Source: Heterobilharzia americana (Eukaryota; Platyhelminthes; Trematoda; Strigeidida; Schistosomatidae). Taken from it: DNA of 64,000 bases. Position 1 is the first letter of the stretch, and every line of letters starts with the position of its first letter. Under the pieces are notes generated by a model that saw only the letters and a program-made list of their open reading frames with translations, did no database searches and was not told the DNA's origin. The DNA lies in the NCBI GenBank assembly GCA_944470555.2, contig OX104134.1, forward strand, positions 51,637,890 to 51,701,889, written 5' to 3'. This document shows positions 9,132-23,800 of this stretch, piece by piece. The position numbers were made by a program, and so were the translations under genes.

Positions 9132-12100
9132 CTGAAATAAAAGAATTGTTATGTTTTTGAATATTTGAATAAGAAAAAAAATCATAGTGAGTTGATGACA
9201 TTTTGAAATGTCAAGAAATACAACAAGTTCACAATATTGTCAGGAACTAAGAAGAAGATAGAAATAACTGCACTGCCCCCTTAGAGTCTCCTCCTTTATA
9301 AAAACTAGTTAATATCAGAAACAACAATAACAAGTCTGATAAACAAAATGTGAAAAATCTATCGAAACAACATTAATTATCAGGATTGGCAAAATATCAT
9401 ATCACTTGACAGCAGTTATGCAGAAATAGTACATTTGTTAAATACAGAAGGCACAAATGCAAAATAGCCGAAACAATGTCCGGAACTCAGGCGTTTATAA
9501 CAGTTCCTCATACTGGTAAAGTGATATAAGGTCAACAGATTTTGGAAGTGTACCAACATTTATAGTCTGGAGAGGATGTGGAAACTACAGAGCCATGACT
9601 TTATAAGATCAAACAACACTAGCCAACTTTATCAGCATTTAATTTAAAAAGAAGTAAGTGCTGGTGAAGTCATCTGGCGATAAAACGTCAAAGAAAAAGC
9701 CTCAGAACTAGCAGAACATCAAAAAAGATTGTCATCCTCATCCTGAGATAAAAATCTTCTCTACTATCTCAAACAACAAACAAGTCAAGCATGATGATAG
9801 TTACTCACTGATGACTTCAGAGAACACTCGTTCTGTATCATTATTTGACCGAGACAAGAAAATGAAAAGTGTCATATCACAAACTAGTAGCTCAATAATG
9901 CAGTGGTATTCCAGTGACCTTAAGAAAAAGAGTCACTTCATAGTATAAAATGAGAGCAACAGTGATAAGTAATGCAGTTCAATGATACCTTTGCTTAAAC
10001 TTACGCCTATAATATGCTAGTCAGTCAAGTTGTCAACTGCTCACACCAAGTAGGTCAAGTGAAAAAAACCTACGTAACATTTTACAATCGTAGACCTAAG
10101 GTAATGAGCCCCAGTTTCTTGTATCACTAAAAGATAACGAGTGAAAGCATTTTTTACTGACTTTTAAACTGTGTTCGATTCATAATGAACACAAGAATTC
10201 ACTGAAATAAAACTGAAAAGTTTTTAAAAAGATGACGCATAAACACATACTTTGTATGGAGTTGGTAAAGTGAGATGAATATGGTTCGATTCAATTAAAT
10301 TAAAATTAGATGCACGAGCTTCCCATAAATTTATCTCGCAATTGGTATGTTCAAGAAATAATTCCCCTTTACTATGGGCTTCAGTACCACGAATGAAACC
10401 AACTAACTGTAGGGAAAAGGAAATCAGGGAGAAAATAACGATGATATTTGTTGTACCGTAAAAACATAGAGATTAAATAACAGATAATCCATAAACCATA
10501 AAACATTAATAAATACAATCGACTCATAAAGACGTAAAGGATAATAATCATAAATTTGTCTTATGTTACCACTTAGATACTTGCTAAACCCTTAAAAGTA
10601 CAATGCACAACAGACATTACAGTATTTTAAAGTATAAATGTGAAACAAACCGTCTAATACAGATAAAATGCGAAGGCACCATACATTTGACTACTCATAA
10701 ATTTGTGCATAATATTTCAAACAAAAATTAGACCGAAATATCGAACCTCCCGAAAGTGTAGATGAATATATTCTGCACCTAGAAAACGCCATGAGTAAAG
10801 CTACGAAAAAATTCCTTGTAAGTTCCCTACACGAAAAGATTCACGCAACGTAACATGAAGTTTAGTGACTTGAATGCATGAATAAAATACAAATAGTAAT
10901 TCTAACTGGTAATAAGAAGTTATTACAGCTCATCTGAGAAAGGGACAGTAAGAAGTTTGCTGTCAGTTATGCAGCTGATGAACTGAATGGAAAGTAGATC
11001 GACAATTTCCAAAGATACCTAAAAAGCTTAAGAGATCACTTCAGAAAACAAAGTAGCTGGACCTCCCCTCTAGTAGTTTGAAAGTCAGTCTACAGTGCTC
11101 AGAGTTCGAGTAACACTGAGGAACTTAACGAAGTGGAGGTCCAGAAGGAACTCCAAGTATTGATTGACAAGCCACGAGACACCTGATCAGACAAATTATT
11201 TTGTCTCTTTTAAAGACAGAGACGAGACTATAAGTGCAGAGCTTGCTAGACTGTTTGAGAGGGAATTGCAGACTGAGAGTATTCTACAACTCAGAAATCA
11301 AATAATCACATTACAAGTCTTTTAAAATAAATTAGCCAAGGTATGTGAAATTAAAATTAGAAGCCGCTAACAAATTTGTATAAGATATTGTCATCTGGCT
11401 TTGCAATACGTGCAAAAAACTAACTTTTGGTGAGTAGGATAGATCTTGTTCACTGGAAATCTCGATGCTTCTTAATATAATGTCTCCCTACGATTCGATG
11501 AAAAGAACTGCCCTCTAGGACTGGATGCGAATCATCACTAAAAATTTAATTTCATACACGAATTCCTCTTTATGAATTTGAAAAGAGCTAAAACAATAAT
11601 AGGGCCAGGATAAAATGGATCCATTTTATTTCATTGGTATTTTGTCAACTTGTTTGCAACCTAGAGTTTCAAAATATATGGGTTGACTGAAAATTTAGCG
11701 TACTTTAATTCATTGAAAGAGAGCAGAATATCGGTCAGTGGATGAGATGGACAGAAATAGTGATAGATTAAATGTCAATCATAATGGCATATTCAAGAAG
11801 AGTTAATAGATGGTCATGGTTACATACACAATTTAATGGAAGCTTATGAAATAAAATAACAAGAGTAGTATTCAAAATATCGAGGGACACACACACACAC
11901 AAGCTCTTAGAACACTCTGATATTCACCGAAAAAGGTAAATGTTGACAAAGGCTCCTGAAGATTTTTCAAAACCACTCTATAGCACATATTATGCTTACG
12001 GACAATGATCACCAACTGACTAAGTGTGACTTAGTAGCATCCATGTTGTCATATAGTGAAATAATATACTACGCAGATAACAGGTTCAAAATCCTTCCCC

Positions 12101-15100
12101 TTGTGACAAAGAGACGTATATTACGGAACTCCAACAATGTTGTCTCCAGAATATCACTGAAAAGTTTACAGACTAGTGACTAAATCAGAAAATCCTATCT
12201 GACAAAAATGTTGATTTGGAATAATCCGGAGAGGTGATATACTTTCGCAAAACCCTGTCAACACGTGAACAGACTTCTGAATGACACTATTTCCAACAAG
12301 TAATTGCAGGGTGCAATCTTGTCTAACTGATCAAAGGCAGCTCTTATAGTAGAAAAAGAAAATAACGCATGTTGGCTTGCAATAAGCGATACGTTCCTCC
12401 ACTGTCTGACAAACAGTAGACACATTATCAACGTAACACAACCTGTTCCCAGTGAATAAGCTTCTCAAATGTTATGTGCACCCTGTAAACTGTAACAGCA
12501 GTCCAACACTTTCGACTCTATTGGTATCAGACTGATTAATTGCTCACAGTTACAACTTACATAGACCCTTTCTAAGGATGGATACACTAGTGATACTATT
12601 CTATAGTAGCGAAAAACGTTTAGTCCAAGATACGATCCCAAAAAATAAACTAGTCATCTTTCTTATTGCAATCTGGTCCCTATCCTTAAAAAAAGCACGT
12701 AAAGGCTCTTTGTGTCAGATACCTTGTGGAGCTTTACTACCTATAGGTCCTCCTGAACGTCCCTTTCATTGGGTGAGTGAGTTACCTGACCGTAAAGTAC
12801 ATACATATAGACGACACTTACATTACTGATAGATTGTGGTCCCAAGTGACTTATGATTTCATCCAGACGATTACGTATCTCCTTGCGAATGCTGTAAATA
12901 GAGCAAATAAACTTTCCCTTAGTCGATGAAAGTATCACCGTTCAGCTGAAGAAGTCTACTGAAATATTCTCGAATAACTTTACCATATCTAAGTCATTTT
13001 AAATAAGAAACACTTAGCTTGCTATCATAAGCGCAAATAATACAGCCAATTAATGTAAATTATTCTAACATGGAATAAGTAACCTCTAAGTAGATAATAT
13101 ATACATTGAAAAAGCATAAGCGTTATTGGTATGAAAGAAATCCATCGATCCAAAATTTCATCATATTCTCGAATTTGGAAGAGATATACTTCACGCTAAT
13201 CATCCGATCATATGTATGAAAGGTTTGTGATAAGCAACGATCTTACTGTATAGGATGTGATGCATTTTCTGGTAACTATAAGGTACCCAGTTAGTGTTCA
13301 AAACGAATTTATTAGTTGGTGATAGTATTAATGAAAATCGTAACAAAACGAATGAGTTTAGAGGATTAAAGTTCTATACAACGTAGAGATAATAAGTCCG
13401 ATGATCATGGCGTGTAAAAATTTGAATCTCATTATTATCAACTGAGTATTTTCCTTATTTACTTGATTCAAAAGTTAAAAAAATAATTACAAATAACGTG
13501 AAACTAATCCATGATGAAGTGAGATGGTCAAATTTTTCCCAAAACTGAACTCTGTGACTTATTACACTCGATAGGTGATCTGACATGTTGAGACTTTTCA
13601 GAGAATGATGTTCTTTAACATAATCAATCTATTAACAACCAAAAAAAGTGTTCGAATACACATAAGTGATAGCAATCAAACAACTAAGACTTATTTTTCG
13701 ATAAGGTTAATCTTTCTCAAGTTACGTAAAATAAACGAAACATGATTTTCGAAAACACGGAGGTCACTGTTAGAATCCCTTACCAGCACTACAACGTTTG
13801 CAAAACTTCATAACAAAGACCAAGTTTATGCACAAGATTCCAATTTACAAACTTATTGTGTGCATAACTGATAATAATACCTGGTTCTCCAAGTTGAATT
13901 ATATAGCACAGATTGAATATAAGATTAATGAATTCTCAACTAGATCAACAATGCATAGTTTTATCAGTCGTAAAAATGTTGTCTCAAACTATGAATACCA
14001 TTTTACGAAAGTTTTCAACTGGATAATAATAGTAATTGACCAGCATAATCCTACTGTTAATTATACCCGATGATACTCCTCCCTGTTAGTCCATCAATAT
14101 AAGTTTATAAATTAATGGTGGCTATTCTAATAAGAAGCTAATATAGAAACAATCCCATTTGATCATGGGACAACACAGAAGACAACTAGGGACAAGAAAA
14201 AATGTTCTTTTCAAAATCATTCTCTCAGCTGTATTTTTATGCAGGTTTATGTATGCGCATATAAGCGCATATCTCCCTAGTATGCACGTAGTATACGAAC
14301 GGTCATCAGGTGTACCCATACGCTCTTATCATGAGGATGCATTTGTCCACTTGGCTAGAAATTCAGGTGTAGTCTGCGCACTTTCGTGAATATGTAGCAA
14401 AACGTCTGCAAAGTTCCAGAGTGATTTCCAGTCGAAAGCCAATATGAATTTCGTCACAGGGGAAAGTTACGTAATAAGAAATAACCAATGAGTTATTTAG
14501 AGTGATGCACACTTTTTGATGACCATGGCAAAGCAAGAGGTTGTACATACTTCTTTCGAATACATAATGATGGCTTGAACGTTTGAATTGCTAATGCTGG
14601 TGAGTCCACTATGCCCAAGATGTCTTAGCCTCACTCCTTTAGAGTAGCTTGGGCGAACTTTGTACAGAAGTTTCGAGGAGCCAAATGTCTTGAATTTACC
14701 AAGTGTTTTGTTACAGAGCTGAAGATACATTTTTGTTCTCCCCTTGTCAGCCAAGTTTGGTAGTGTTCGCAAGCGCGTTGCATAAGCTGGACCACGGTAC
14801 GGCGAATTTACTCGGCTTCTTAAGAGATTGCAACTAGGTCTTTCGTTTAGTGAATCAAATTCCCGAACTGTATTTTTGTTTGACCTCAACAACTTTTAAC
14901 GTTGTTTCACAGAATTTCGCCCCGGTGGATAAAACCTACATTTAAACGGAGGATAGCGATACTCTCGAGTAGTTGAATACTTTTCTTGGCATAAGGGAAA
15001 AGTGGTTTTACGGGTCACTAACTTCAGACTCTGATTCAGTTTTAAGTTAACCTCATCAGTGCGCTTCTTGGTGACGGTAGCAACGTAGATGTCAAATTCT

Positions 15101-18100
15101 TTCCTTTCGTACGTAGATATTTCAAAAAGAATGTGGCTCTTTTGTGAAAGTTGTCGTTCTAGCTCTCGTAATCGAGATCTAACAGCATCAATATGGTTCA
15201 AAGTGTGTCGTTCCAAGGAACGTTATTTAGGAGAGATATGATTGCATCTGAAATTCTTTTAGGAAATTTTGGGACATTCATGTTTGTCTACACTTTTCTT
15301 TAAGAAAGAAATTTTCTCATTCGCCTCTGCAACTCTGGCGGGAAAACGCAGAAAATCGTCCAGTTTTCCCAACGTCGAAGGATCCTTGCTGAATAATTAA
15401 CGACTCAAAAGTTCAAACCATCATTATGCGTTCAAAAGAAGTGTGTACAACCTCTTTCTTTACCATGGCCATCGTAGAGTACCGATCACTCTAAAGAAGC
15501 CAAATGTACGGAAGCTCCAGTACTAATTATGACAACAATAATACTGTTAAGCGAAACGATGTTGTCCTATACCATTTTTACCTCATATCCATAAACTTGA
15601 TAAAAACAAGTTCAAGCTCAGACCCTCTTATTTTTAACTAGAAAAATACTTGATACTGAAGAGATACGAGGTTCAAACAATTTGAAGTTGTCTATTTTAA
15701 AAACTAAACTTAAGACTTAACAAAATAACACATACCCATCTTCCAACTGTTCATTAGGAAGCTGTAGAAGTGCTTCTGCAGAGTATATACACCCAAGTTT
15801 AAAATATTGATAAGAAACATCGGGTTTCGACAATGTTCCAAGATGAGCACCTTGGTTTGGCAAAAGAATTAGTCCAGGAAAACCACTAAAATGCCAAACT
15901 AACAAAATATATCTGAAATGAACGGCAAACAAATAGCTTTTACTCTGAAGTCTTAAGCTTCCTATGCTGTAAATCTATTAGAATATGAGATGAAATCAAT
16001 AAAAACTATGCCGGAGTAACCTTCTAAGGCAAAAAAAAGAACCCTGTCCACATGAATTGAACAAACTTGAATACAAACAATTTTTAGTTTCATGGTATTT
16101 ACTACTAGAAATCTGTGATTATATAGAATAATAATCTCAAAAAGAACAGACTAGTTCAGTTTGCATTAGTTTTGAAACGTTTAACAAAACTAGTTGATGA
16201 AAAATACAAGTAAAATAACTTAAATCGCTTCTGTGTCTCACTGAGGCAACAGATAACCGTCACAGGTAGGCTACATGCGAATATAGCAGCAATTTATCGA
16301 ATTCCTTACGCCTACAGCCTGACATGAGATGATTTCCATAGCTGACAACTTGAAATTGTACACATTTGACCATCCAGTCTAGAACTGTTTGAATTAGATG
16401 AATTGCGCTGAGAATTTCATCTGCATTCTCTAAAATTTCAGTTTTTCACTTTACTATCCGATTGTTTCCAGCCTTTCCATGCTATGCTTTTTTTGTAACG
16501 ACATAAGAGGTAACAAGTATTTATCTAGATTCACTTCAAATCAAGCACAATATAACGTGTCAATTTAATATACTTTTTAACAGGGAAGAAATGAATAAAG
16601 TACGTGTAAGAAATTTCTCAAGGCTAAGCTCCCTTCATAATTTTGTTCCTGTTTTGTCAAAAAGCAGAGAGGAAAAGTGATATGACTATCGAATATATTC
16701 AAATTCACGTTTGCTTGGTGTTTAAGATCATGTATCGATACAATTTAGTCATATCACCCCATTTTCGACCACTGTCTCGTAGCACTTAAATCACACTTCC
16801 CAACATACCTTCACTACGATACATCATCGGCCGTTTTTTTTATTCAAAAAAAAAACAATAACTGAAACAACCATGTTGACGTTGAAGAAGCAACTACATC
16901 ATCACTTTTACATTTTACAAACAACATAACTTTTAATAACACTAACCCAACCATTAATATGCTGTTACTACCACTACCCAATACGAAAAAACGAATGAAT
17001 GAAACGTACTCAACAATCTTGTGCATATTCGTGCATCAGGAAAAGAGCCACACCTGTTGTGTGAGGTCTAATGATACTACCCGGCTGGCCAAACCTCGGT
17101 ATGTGGAGCGGGATTCGGACAAGCGACTCACCTGGTTAAAAACCTTCTCCCTAAACCACTGTGCCACAGCTCCACTTTAAAAAACGCGATGACCCTACAT
17201 TGTTAATAATCAGGTGAAGAATAAAGCTGCTTACATAAAGCTCTCCAAAGTCAAAACAGTTAAACACCACGCACTACAGACATGCAAAGAGCTATACTCA
17301 AATTCCGTATGACCTATAGCATTCGGATAACTGCACCTTATACTACTCACCTTATTTTCTTTAGTATCCAAAATCGACAACATCCAATTACTAAGAAACA
17401 TTTTCTGTTGAATACTGTTGTCAACGTATCTCCAGAAGAATTTAGAGATTCTGAGATAACAGATAATTTCTGTTCTAGTAACCCCTTCATACGAAGGAAA
17501 AAAAAGAAAAGGTTTTAAAAATTGTAGGGAGACTTAAGCTTACGAATCAATAAGTAGTATGACCAAGCGAAATGAAACAATAAAAAACGAAATCCTTGAC
17601 CACATACCCGTTTACAGAGTGGGAATTGAGAGGTTCAAAAGATTACAATTCACAAGACATGAGTAACTTATGAGTAAGGATTTTTCTCAATAATAAAAAG
17701 GACAGTTGTTTTGTAGTATTTTTACAAGATATATGAGATGACTTTGAGAGAAATTTAAGTCCAGATGAACTGAATGAACAAAAAACAGCCGGTCACTGAA
17801 AGCAAAATGTCTGCATCAACTGTTGAAAGCAGTACTGTATAATTAACAGAAGATTCCTCAATATGAAGTGAACTCGTTAGTTTACAGATAAATTTGACAT
17901 TTCCAAGTTGGTCCCATTTTACCATGTCACACTCACCTCGGATGCCCAACTCATCGTTTCCCATTTGGCTTCCACTCGACGACCTGGTGAGTTATGTCCC
18001 CAAACCACCTTCTCACTGTATGTCCAATCCAATCCATCTCCGCTTTCTTCATCTACATACTTCTTGGGAGATGGGTCGTTGGTTGGTTCATTGCCAGTCA

Positions 18101-20804
18101 GCCAGCCAGAGTTCCTTCTTGCTTATTCTTTCTGGCAATCCATCTGATCTTCAGTATCGAGTGAGCGTAGGTGGCAGCTGTTCATGAATGTCTGTGGTTT
18201 GTTAGAAATTCTTTTCGTGACACGCCAAGTCTCTCAATCATCACGTAGAAGCACTGACTTACTTGACTGAATTCGTGTTGAAAATCCGGATCTTCTTCGC
18301 GCTTTATGCTGAGTGAAGTGGAGTGCAGTAGATCTCCACACTGACTTCAGGTTAATGAAGACCTGTCCTGCTGTCTTTTCGATCCCGGCTGGCTTTGACG
18401 CTCTCGTCTATGTCACCGCTGCCACTTGTAGTTGAAACAATGTTGCCTTGCCTAGGTAGGTGAAAGAGACTACTTCCTTCAGATTTCTCCCGTTCATACT
18501 GATTGGTGCTTGTTGTTGGTTGCGTGTCTTCATCACCTCTGTCTTCTCTACGTTCACCCGAAGGAAGTCATATCTTCACTGCCCTACCTCTTCTGTCAAC
18601 TTGTTGGTTTACGCCTGTAGATCTTCGAGTTTGTGAGATAAGACTAAGACATTAGACATAAATCATCATCGGCGGCGAAATCCAAATCTTCTTCTAGGGT
18701 CTTTTCATCGGTCCAGTCAGCGTAGACCCCTATTCTCACTCCTCACAGTTTCTTGTATGATCCAGTTCAGTTCAGTCGATCACGATCAGGAAGATCATTG
18801 GTGATAGTAGGCGGCAGCCTTGTCTTACCTATCAACCTGTCTTCACTTCAAAGGCATCACTGAGCTTTCCATTGTGAATCACTTGGCATGTGGCATCATA
18901 TCATCATATAGCTGCTGTTGAATGAGGTTGATAAGGGTTTGTGACACTAAAGCCGTAGTGTTGAAACAGCTGCCTGACAAATTACTTCTTGGTCGACACC
19001 GTCAAAGGCCTTTTCAAAGTCGATGAAGTTCAGGTAGAGTTGAGTTGACTGCCATTTTATGATATGCTCTGTTCTATGATGATGCTTAGTGAGGTGTTGC
19101 AATTCGGTCCATAGATGATTTGTACTTCGTGAATCCAGCCAGCCTGTTCTGGTCGTAATTTTAAATCCATAGCATCCTTTAGTCTGTCCAGTATGATGTG
19201 GCTTGATATTTTGCTTGCTTTGGGTGGACAAGAACAGCAGCATGATTCCTCACCAGTTCTTGAAATAAACCTCCAGAAGTCAAGTGCAACTCAACCTACT
19301 ACACGTGCTTTTTTGTGTTTGTTTTGTCTACGATATAGTATACACTGCGATATGCAATATAGCTTATGCGAAAATCATGTAAATTGAGTAGTCATTTAGA
19401 AGCGGTGTGTGACAGACAAATCAACACAGAAACTAGCATAGTTGAGACTGATATACTTGAGAGCACCATGGAAAGGCAAGAGGGATAGAAATAGAATGGA
19501 AAGTAAACAAAGTGTAGAAGAGGAGCGGGAATCAATAAATGAAGGTTGGTAAAAATGATTACAACTTCGAAGATGATAAAGAGTGTGTAGATTTGTACTA
19601 TTTTGACTGATTCCAAACCATACCACCAAGAAGATCTAAGCATTTATTCGTATTCTCTCATTGACCCAAGTCAGGCAACTTGCATCCTCCTGTCCAGTAT
19701 GATGTGGCTTAATATTTTGCTTGCTTTGGATGGACAAGAACAGCAGCATGATTCCTCACCAGTTCTTGCAAAGATGTAGACCTCCCTTCTTTGGAAGTTT
19801 GACAAGGTAGTCCTTCTTTCAACCAACCGGTAGGTACCTTCCCTCTCTTCCAGACCTTCTGCAATGGTGGTGTGGTGTGAGCATTTCCACTGTTGTCCCT
19901 GCGTCCGCTCTCAGTGCTTCTGGTGGGATTTCATCTGGTCCTGCTGCTTTCCCGGATTTCAGCAACTTTATGGCTTTCAGGACTTCGCTTCTGCCTTTGT
20001 CGGAGGTCTTGTGTTCACTGGTAATTCTGTGGCTGGTTTGCTGGTGGTATTTCGGGACGAGTTGTAAGTGGTAGTGGTGGTGGTGGTCGATTCGAGAGTT
20101 TTTTGAATTGGTCAGCCGATTGTTTCACCTGTTTCTCATCTTTGGTAACTTTTTTTCCTTCACTATCTCTCATTGGTTTCATCTGAGTTGATCTCTTCTC
20201 TCCTAGATAGTAACCTGGTTATTTGATATAATTTTGTCAGGTCTGTATCTCTCCTACCTGCAACCTGTTCTGGTTCACTTGCAGGTGTGTCGTGGAAGTG
20301 TCTTTTATCTTTGTGCGCACTCTTCTTCACTTCTTTACCCAGTGTAGTGTTTTGTAGGTTGTGTTCACTTCCTCTTTTTGTTGTTCATCTCTGTATGTAC
20401 CCGTTGAGATCCATTCCTTGTCTTGTTTCCTTTTCCTACGTAACAAGGTTATGCAGGTTTCTCTCCACATTCCTTTCAAAGAGTTCCAGTGTTCTTCCAT
20501 TATGGTAGCCACTCCCTCAGTGTGCTCGTGGTTGTCGTTTGGGTGACAGTATCGGAGTAGATTACTGACTCTCCAGTTAACAGTTTGGAGAGTCCACTTC
20601 TATTCTATCTGCTTTCGCCGATTCCTAGCTCGTCTATGCCATACCTTCTCATCGCTTTTGCAATCTGAGCAGCCTTGGTAGGTCCATACATTTCATTTCT
20701 TATATTTTGTTTGTGCTTTGAAGTTTGTTAAGCGATTGGATTGGTTTTCCGGGTGGGTGGCTAGGCCTACACCCAACGTTTCCTGTTTATCCGGGCGTAG
20801 GACC

Positions 20805-20858
<54 letters not shown>

Positions 20859-23800
20859 CATGTTTAAATCAATTTCTACATTTTTGGAATAAGAAACGCG
20901 AACGTTTCGCACGGCCTGGTCTGAGCTTCTTCTGGAAAATAATCAAAGTCTGCAATACCACACACAGGTCAGTTTATGAAATGATGGAAAAGATTTGTGG
21001 CTCAGAATAAGGATGATGGCGGTTCGGTATTCTCAAATATCAAAGCTACGGGAACAGCAAACTACCATTATCGTATAGTTCATCCAACTGTCAAATTGTG
21101 CCGGCAAAATGACTGTTTTCCAATAGAAATATTAGTCATTCAGGCCAAGTTGCATTGATATATATGATGCACGAATGTAAGCTCCTGTGTATCTGTATGT
21201 GTGTGTGTGTGCATCATGTTCCAGACATCAGTTATTACAAAACAATAGAGGTCATAAGCGTAGCAGTGGTAGTAGTAGTAGTAGTAGTAGTCGCAGCAGA
21301 CGTAGTAGTAGTCGCAGTAGTAGTCGTAGCAGTAGTAGTAGTCGTAATAGTCATAGAAGTAGTAGTACTCGTAGTAGTAGCCATAGTCGCAGTCGATGAT
21401 GGATGATGATTGATTGATGACTGATGATGATGATGATTGATGACTCATGATGATTGATGACTGATGATTGATATTGATGATTGATGATGATGATGATGAA
21501 TAGGAATAGGATAAAATGGAGCATTACTGTTAATGCTTGTTTGGCTTTTTTTGAGAATTATTTTTGTTTGCTACTCGGCAACCAATAATTGTGAAACTGT
21601 ATGGTTAAGTCTTAACGGAAGTTTACATGCCGTTAAGTCCCTATTAGTTAAAATCATCACACTCCTGTGTAGACTGATTCATCCCACTGATTAGCATTAA
21701 TTCAAATAGCGGAACATGATTAAAATTAGTGCAACTTTTTCAGATGAAGTGCAAGTACTTCAGAATAATTCAGAGGCAAATAACCCACTAGACGATAACG
21801 CGAACATTGTGAACTACTGTAGAGTCACACCCATTTCATATGACAACAAATGATAATGACTGGTACGCGCAAAAAAACCCTAATAGGTGAAGCACAGTTA
21901 CAACCGTAATATACGGTAAAAGTAATAAAAATATATACGTAAAAAGGTTTTCGGCTGTAGATTCACGTGATCTGAAACACAACATTTACTATATTCAGGA
22001 TATCAACTTAGAAAAGCTACAGATTACCAAATTTTGAAGGTCCCTTTGATTTTTTGCAGCATGTACCTGACTAAACTGAGACTTCTTCGATCAACTATGT
22101 CAAAGCAGTGGATCTCTGTATGGCAAACACATTCTGACTACCTCAATGGAAAGCATGTTAACATCAGTACCTAAAATGCTTTGCCATGCTGGATTACTGA
22201 TTTTTCCATACCCCCACTATGCGTAAAGTAGAAACCGAATTCACATATGTAGATTTCTTGTCTGAACCTAAACATGAAATAGAAAGACTGCCTGCTGCTT
22301 CCAAAACAATCTACCGTTCATGATCAATTCAGACAAGCATAATTTGTCATGATGAAGTACTAGGAGATTCAGCAATAAACTGACAGAAATGCTCAATACA
22401 TAAAGAAATAAAATTCATCACATTATAACACTAAAGTAAACGTAAGCTCACTTACTCTAAAACGGTTAGGACAGTTCAGCATAGCACACGGGTCGCCTGA
22501 TGTGAAATATCAAATAGGAACAAATTAGATTAGTTTAAAGTGCATTGAGTAAAAGGAATATACGTCAAATTAGTGTGTCAAACAGTCAAAACGATGAAGA
22601 ACTTGGCACTAAAGTGCAACGGCTCAATTTGCCATAATAGCATGCAAAGAAGAATTTGATAGAAAAATTAATACTAAGATAGTGAAACGTATGAGTATAC
22701 GATGAAGGTAAACAAAATATTGGAGACTTTGAAGAAGACAAACAGTGTACACATCCGCACCTATGCAATTGACTTTCAGATATATCATCAAGTCTCCAAC
22801 CCCTGATTCCTATCGTCTCGAGTATCTAGCCAGGCAATCTACACCTCCCCATGTGGCTCATATAGACAGTTGAAGACTTCATGCACCGATGCCACGTCTT
22901 TATCTGACCACCCGTAGCCTTCTTCCAACCCAGTCTTACTTAGGTCAACATCGCACTTCGAGGTAACCGATGGATAAGTATGTACAACACGTGGGTTATA
23001 TCACTAGACATGCTTTAATCACATAGGATGAGGCATGAGTGTAAACCAATTGAAGTTGCCACGCTTCCGAGGGTAGTCAGCAAGGAAGACAGTCAAATAA
23101 AAGTCATAAGATCAGTAATCGCGAAAAGCCATAAGTTAAGAAGGGTAGAAAGACATAATAATCAAATTTTGAATATTTCAATGAGGACTAAACATAGATA
23201 CATATGTACCACTGTGGTAGATACTGAAGGACATCAGATACGTTAATTAACCATCGAATTAGGTTGATTCGCAGACCAAAATCCGGAAGTTTACAAGAAT
23301 GGTCACAGACTTCAAGGAATGAAACCACGTCTTAAACTGACAATTCTGAAAGCCTTCACACTGCTAATACTGTGAGATTTCTTAGAAGGTGAACAGTCTT
23401 AATGAATAGGCCACCTTCAACGATCATTTTTTGCAGTCACTTGGCAAAAGTAGAACAATTTCGCTAAATAAATCAACTCTTAATAGAAACTGGGGAATAC
23501 TAGTCAGTTACAAATATTCAAGAAAAAAATAGCAGTGAAAGATTTTTTTAAAAAAACTTACATGATGATAAACACGAACAAGTTATTACTTGAGGCTGTA
23601 TAGAGTTTGCTTGAAAATTAGGAATAGTCTTGTCTAAAAAGAGATGACAATTCGGGATCCTAGATTTAATACGTTCAACCCAGAAAAATGAATGCATTAC
23701 AGGTAAATGATTAGATTCACGAGAATATGTTAACCTAGACAAATTAAAAATAAGATAATAAAGTAAATAAACTGTTGCATCCGAAGACGAAACTCACTAT

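Noticed and set aside
21187..21399. Ser/Arg-rich 70-codon ORF resembling an SR protein
   Set aside because: It is simply the translation of the interrupted TAG/GTA trinucleotide repeat.
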